Shown: positions 5,431 through 8,339 of the stretch, in pieces
How the letters are laid out: each line of letters opens with the position of its first letter
How positions within the stretch are numbered: position 1 is the stretch's first letter
DNA from: Deltaproteobacteria bacterium
GTDB lineage: Bacteria > Desulfobacterota_E > Deferrimicrobia > Deferrimicrobiales > Deferrimicrobiaceae
Assembly: GCA_023489025.1 (NCBI GenBank)
Contig: JAMDCN010000154.1
Coordinates: 4,563 to 12,901 of the forward strand
Length of the DNA: 8,339 nt
Reading direction: 5' to 3'
Made by a program: the position numbers and the translations under genes
The notes under the pieces: model-generated
Told to the model about the DNA's origin: nothing
Database searches by the model: none
The model's input: only the letters and a program-made list of their open reading frames with translations

Positions 5431-6596
5431 TGAGCGTCTACCGGCGGGGTCGGGTCTATTACGTCGACGTCCGCGACGGCAGAGGCCGGCGCATCCGGAG
5501 GAAGGTGAGTCCTTCACTCTCGGTTACGCAGACGGTCGAGAAGGACCTGCAGGTCGGGATCGCTAAGTCCCGCTACCTGGGAGTCTTCACCGAGAGCCAG
5601 TCCCCGTTCGCCAAGTATGCTGCCGCGTGGCTGGAGAGGAGGAAGGCGGTCATCGCCCCCTCCACCTGGCGGGACTACCGGTCGATCCTGGATGTCTACG
5701 CCGTCCCGTGCCTCGGGTTGATCCCGCTGGCGCAAATCCGCCACCGGGATATGGAGAGGTTTCTCGAAACCCTCCGGGAACTTTCGGGAAAGCGGCGGAA
5801 CAACGTGATGGTTCCGGTCAAAGCCATGTTTCGGGATGCAGTCCGCCGGGGCGACCTTATGGATTCCCCGTGCGCCCACGTCCGGCGTTGCCGTGAGGAC
5901 CGGCCGGAGATCGATCCGATGTCTTTCGGGGAGGTCGGCCTCTTTCTGGAGCACGTGGACCCGTGGTATCGCCAGTACTTCGCCGCGGCGTTCCTCACGG
6001 GGATGCGGCCGAGCGAGATGCTCGCCCTGAAGTGGAGGCACGTGGATTTTGCCACGCGGACGATATCGATCCGTGAAGGCCGGGTCGGCGGGGTCGACGG
6101 ATCGCTCAAGACCACGTCCTCGAACCGGGACATCGACATGCTCTCGCCGCTGACCGCGGTGCTGCGCCGTCACCGGGAGGCGTCCGGCGGCGGTGACGGG
6201 TACGTCTTTACTGGAAAGGGCGGTCTCCCCCTGGACGTCGCCAACCTCCGGAACCGCGTGTGGTATCCAGCGCTGCGGAAGGCCGGATTGCGCCGGCGGA
6301 CGATGTACCAGACCAGGCACACCTTCGCTTCGTTGATGCTGGCGCACGGGGAGGACCCGTTGTGGGTGGCCAGGATGCTCGGGCACGCCACGATGGAGAT
6401 GATCTTCCGCCACTACGGGAAGTTCATCCGGAACCGGGCGCGGAGGGACGGCGGGAAGTTCCTCGCCGGGTTGGAGGAGGCGAAGGTAGACGTCGTCGCG
6501 GCCCTTCCCCCGGGTGAGGGAACGTCGGTGACAGGCGAGATCGCGGATGCCAGAGTCGCGCAGGCGTGCCTGCCGGCTGCCAGGCGGGATCGGTAG
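5430..6596 (+). CDS. Tyrosine-family site-specific integrase (int2)
   Basis: This 388-residue recombinase is closely related to int1. It has an N-terminal arm-binding domain (about 1-52, YYVDVRDGRGRRIRR), a core-binding domain (about 58-150) and a catalytic domain (about 160-345). Active-site residues are R193 (TGMRPSE), K227, R296 and H297 in YQTRHTFAS, H319 (LGH) and nucleophile Y329 (HYGKF). All needed residues are present, so it should be active. ATG 5430 is used because it aligns with the int1 start; GTG 5427 is directly adjacent. It overlaps the stop of the excisionase-like gene, and its own stop is followed within a few bases by the ribosome binding site of the next gene, making a three-gene unit. 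Unlike int1 it is not beside a tRNA, so its target site is unknown. Confidence 0.94.
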   Translation: MSVYRRGRVYYVDVRDGRGRRIRRKVSPSLSVTQTVEKDLQVGIAKSRYLGVFTESQSPFAKYAAAWLERRKAVIAPSTWRDYRSILDVYAVPCLGLIPLAQIRHRDMERFLETLRELSGKRRNNVMVPVKAMFRDAVRRGDLMDSPCAHVRRCREDRPEIDPMSFGEVGLFLEHVDPWYRQYFAAAFLTGMRPSEMLALKWRHVDFATRTISIREGRVGGVDGSLKTTSSNRDIDMLSPLTAVLRRHREASGGGDGYVFTGKGGLPLDVANLRNRVWYPALRKAGLRRRTMYQTRHTFASLMLAHGEDPLWVARMLGHATMEMIFRHYGKFIRNRARRDGGKFLAGLEEAKVDVVAALPPGEGTSVTGEIADARVAQACLPAARRDR

Positions 6597-6611
6597 GAGG
6601 GGAGGGAAGAC

Positions 6612-6905
6612 ATGGAGATCTTCTACAGTGATGAAACGCTCGTAGTGGATGGGGTCAGCCGGCCTAGGATCCCCTTCCTTCGGGATGCCTCGATGGAGAG
6701 TGTCGGCGTGGTGAACGACTACCTCTACTACATGCCCCTGCCCAGGATCGAGGCCCTGATTCAGAAGCATTTCAAGGAGACCGCCCCGATCCGGGATCTG
6801 GAGCATGTCTTCAAGCGTTTCATGGGGGAGATCGGGGGGATGGCATACGGGCCGAATAACCAGCGCGTCGAAGAGCTTTTCGGGAATGGACGCTCGCGAA
6901 CTTAA
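6612..6905 (+). CDS. Small protein, possibly an N-terminal remnant of another recombinase
   Basis: This 97-residue frame starts 15 bases after the int2 stop behind an AGGAGGGGAGGGA ribosome binding site, so it is probably translated with int2. Residues about 8-41 (LVVDGVSRPRIPFLRDASM, then VNDYLYYMP) resemble the beginning of a group of tyrosine recombinases whose first residues read VDG, then IPFL, then an Asn-x-Tyr-Leu helix before the core-binding domain. The remainder (RIEALIQKHFKETAPIRDLEHVFKRFM) does not continue like that domain, which suggests an internally deleted remnant or a protein that borrowed the opening. This is pattern memory, not a search. It could equally be an unrelated small accessory protein. 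Confidence 0.55.
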   Translation: MEIFYSDETLVVDGVSRPRIPFLRDASMESVGVVNDYLYYMPLPRIEALIQKHFKETAPIRDLEHVFKRFMGEIGGMAYGPNNQRVEELFGNGRSRT

Positions 6906-7250
6906 TCTCCTTTTCCTTCCTGGAGTTCCCCGCCGGGAGCCCTGGGACGGGAACCTTCTTCCAACAACATTGGAACATTCGTTAAGGACATTGCACGTCC
7001 CCAGTGTTACTTCCAATGTTCCAATCTTCCCGTTCCTTTCCCCGATCGGCAAGCCGGAGAGGAATCCACGGTATTGTCGGGCAGTTCATCCCCGGGGTCC
7101 CACGACCCCTCCCAGGGGGGATGTTGTTTTCCAACTCCTTCGTTTGCCGTTATCCCCGGCCCCCCCCCCGGGCCCAGGACTAAAAAAACCATTCGGATTC
7201 AAGTTGTTTCGACGTTGCATGCGCGAAAGTTATAAAAGTAACAAAAGATG
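6906..7250. other. Intergenic region with inverted repeats and a C10 run
   Basis: No gene is seen. It holds a GTTCCC/GGGAAC hairpin (6925-6954) that could weaken read-through from the int2 unit but lacks a T tract, the 11-base inverted repeat at 6969-7025, and a run of ten C (7160-7169) just before CCCGGGCCC-like sequence. Open minus-strand frames here are antisense by-products. Confidence 0.5.
6969..7025. repeat. Perfect 11-base inverted repeat with 35-base spacer
   Basis: ATTGGAACATT (6969-6979) is exactly complementary to AATGTTCCAAT (7015-7025). The spacer contains a smaller GGAC/GTCC pair. There is no T tract, so this is not an intrinsic terminator. Lying between recombinase genes, it may be a recombinase or regulator binding site, or the trace of an inserted element's end. 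Confidence 0.7.
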
Positions 7251-7279
7251 TTGACATGTAACCTTTCCGCGAGTAGTAT
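7251..7279 (+). promoter_or_regulatory. Sigma70-type promoter for the right-hand recombinase genes
   Basis: A perfect -35 TTGACA (7251-7256), 17-base spacer and -10 TAGTAT (7274-7279) predict a start near 7286. The 5' leader of about 55 bases contains a small GGAAG/CTTCC hairpin around 7309-7319 before the GAGGAGG ribosome binding site. Confidence 0.7.
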
Positions 7280-7341
7280 GGGGGCATGTTGATCCCGGAG
7301 ACGATCGGAAGGCTTCCTTCGAGGCCGAGGAGGAATAGGAA

Positions 7342-7749
7342 ATGACGGACCGGAAAATCCCCGCTCCCCCCTCCGTAAGGCCGGAAGAGCTACCCCTCTC
7401 CGGAGGGGACGCGGTCTACGTCCGCGACATGCTGGAGGGCTACTTCAACCGTATGGCCGTGGCGCGCGGCTATCAGCCACGTCACGTCCTGGGCGAGATC
7501 AGGATCATCCTCGCCTTCATCCGTTTCGTCGGCAAGGGCCCGTGGGATTGGCGCGAGAAGGACTTCGACGAATGGTGCCGCCATCTCTCCCGTTTCCACC
7601 CCCCGGCGGGCAAGCCGCTGTCGATGAACACCCCGCGGAAACACACGGGGGCCGTCCGGCGCTTCTTCGCCTACGGCTACCCCCCGGATTCCCGGACCGG
7701 TTCGCCGCGCCTCCCCGCGGGACCGCGGACGTACGGGAAGCGGAGCTGA
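7342..7749 (+). CDS. Short recombinase-like protein: core-binding domain only, probably truncated
   Basis: This 135-residue product starts at ATG 7342 behind a GAGGAGG ribosome binding site. Residues about 18-112 align with the N-terminus of the next gene at about 13-110: LPLSGGDAVYVRDMLEGYF against LPLPEDEAALVGGMLEGYY, IRFVGKGPWDWREKDFDEWC against IRFVGKVPWDWTEDDFDKWC, and GAVRRFFAY against GALRRFLEY. This is the SAM-like core-binding domain of tyrosine recombinases. No catalytic domain follows. After residue 113 the sequence becomes Pro/Arg/Gly-rich and stops at 7747-7749. The change falls at a run of six C (7680-7685), and the frame one base back reads PGFPDRF, as expected from the downstream relative (VGFQTQV). 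A frameshift is therefore likely. The alternative is a stand-alone core-binding protein that modulates the neighbouring recombinase. Confidence 0.7.
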   Translation: MTDRKIPAPPSVRPEELPLSGGDAVYVRDMLEGYFNRMAVARGYQPRHVLGEIRIILAFIRFVGKGPWDWREKDFDEWCRHLSRFHPPAGKPLSMNTPRKHTGAVRRFFAYGYPPDSRTGSPRLPAGPRTYGKRS

Positions 7750-7760
7750 GGGGAAACCGG

Positions 7761-8339
7761 GTGACGCGCCAGAACATCGTCGATCTACCGCTCGTGAGGG
7801 AGGGGAGCCTTCCCCTACCCGAGGACGAGGCCGCCTTAGTTGGCGGCATGTTGGAGGGCTACTACGCCCGGAAAAAGGGGGCCCGGCGCAAGAAGGCGCA
7901 CTACGTCCGCAACGAGATCAAGGTCGTCTGCGAGTTCATCCGCTTCGTCGGGAAAGTGCCGTGGGATTGGACGGAGGACGATTTCGACAAATGGTGCCTC
8001 ACCCTGTCCATCCCGTATCCGCCGAGGGCGAAGGCGCTGGGCGAAAACTCCCAGAGGAAATACCAAGGCGCCCTGCGCCGCTTCCTGGAATACCTGACGA
8101 ACAACGTCGGGTTCCAAACCCAGGTTCAAAACCTGTACGGCAAGAGGATCTACCACATATGCCCGAAGGACGCCTGCGTCGTCCACACGAAAGAGGAGGA
8201 GGAGGAAAAACCCCGCCGCGTCTTCACGTTCAACGAGATCGAGACCTTCATGTCGAGCGCCTCCCGGGCGATCAGGGAGGCCGTACGCGCCGGGGCGAAG
8301 AACGTCCGCGTACTCCAGCGGGACAGGGCCGTGTGGGCG
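7761..8339 (+). CDS. Tyrosine recombinase, N-terminal 193 residues (runs off the right edge)
   Basis: The frame is open from GTG 7761, behind GAGGGG about 7 bases upstream, to the end of the window. The core-binding domain spans about 13-115 (MLEGYYARKK, FIRFVGKVPWDW, GALRRFLEYL). A linker NLYGKRIYHICPKDACVVH and an acidic run of Glu follow. Then comes the first helix of the catalytic domain (RRVFTFNEIETFM) and RDRAVWA, which in this family directly precedes the TGLR arginine motif. The linker and the catalytic-domain opening resemble recombinases often found in multi-gene sets. The catalytic residues lie beyond the window. It begins 11 bases after the stop of the truncated copy upstream, which repeats its N-terminal domain, so the pair probably arose by duplication. 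Confidence 0.8.
   Translation, partial: MTRQNIVDLPLVREGSLPLPEDEAALVGGMLEGYYARKKGARRKKAHYVRNEIKVVCEFIRFVGKVPWDWTEDDFDKWCLTLSIPYPPRAKALGENSQRKYQGALRRFLEYLTNNVGFQTQVQNLYGKRIYHICPKDACVVHTKEEEEEKPRRVFTFNEIETFMSSASRAIREAVRAGAKNVRVLQRDRAVWA

Noticed and set aside
6925..6954. GTTCCC/GGGAAC hairpin as a terminator for the int2 unit
   Set aside because: The stem is short and no T tract follows, so intrinsic termination is not supported.
5514..7052. 512-codon open frame on the minus strand
   Set aside because: It is antisense to int2 with its composition explained by high G+C codon use. Int2 has full domain and active-site support.
7160..7169. Run of ten C as a phase-variation switch
   Set aside because: It lies about 80 bases upstream of the -35 and outside any gene or promoter spacer, so a switching role has no visible target.

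Overview
The window looks like a bacterial chromosome of high G+C content carrying an integrated element at an initiator tRNA gene. The encoded 3'-CCA on the tRNA, the sigma70-type promoters and the Shine-Dalgarno-led genes all point to a bacterium. A specific lineage cannot be read from the sequence. A proteobacterium-like, possibly delta-class or related uncultured group, is a guess only.

Left flank (1-1100, probably host): the 5' end of a quinone oxidoreductase-type gene runs off the window leftward. A class I SAM-dependent methyltransferase (224-943) points right. A tRNA-fMet gene (1023-1099) follows, with a textbook promoter upstream and a rho-independent terminator downstream.

Island, left part (about 1100-3530): a tyrosine integrase (int1, minus strand) ends 7 bases from the tRNA, the classic geometry of an element integrated into a tRNA 3' end. 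Pairs of an 11-base motif lie at both ends of int1 in opposite orientation and resemble integrase arm-type sites. Divergent from int1 is a DUF429 predicted RNase H-fold nuclease, followed by a possible 49-codon gene. About 500 bases with no convincing gene follow (3527-4033), including a perfect 17-base tandem duplication.

Control and second recombination module (about 4030-6905): an AT-rich operator/promoter region precedes an XRE-HTH repressor whose C-terminal half looks like a LexA/CI S24 fold with the catalytic Ser and Lys positions replaced. Then come an excisionase-like HTH gene and a second integrase (int2), closely related to int1 and overlapping the HTH gene by a TGATG junction. A 97-codon gene follows whose N-terminus resembles the start of yet another recombinase. 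Palindromes built on TATAGT/ACTATA lie in front of both the repressor and the excisionase-like gene, so one regulator could act on both.

Right end (about 7250-8339): a strong promoter drives a short protein consisting only of a tyrosine-recombinase core-binding domain, then a second protein starting with the same domain and continuing into the catalytic domain when the window ends. The whole right half is a cluster of recombinase genes and remnants. The right attachment site is not seen.
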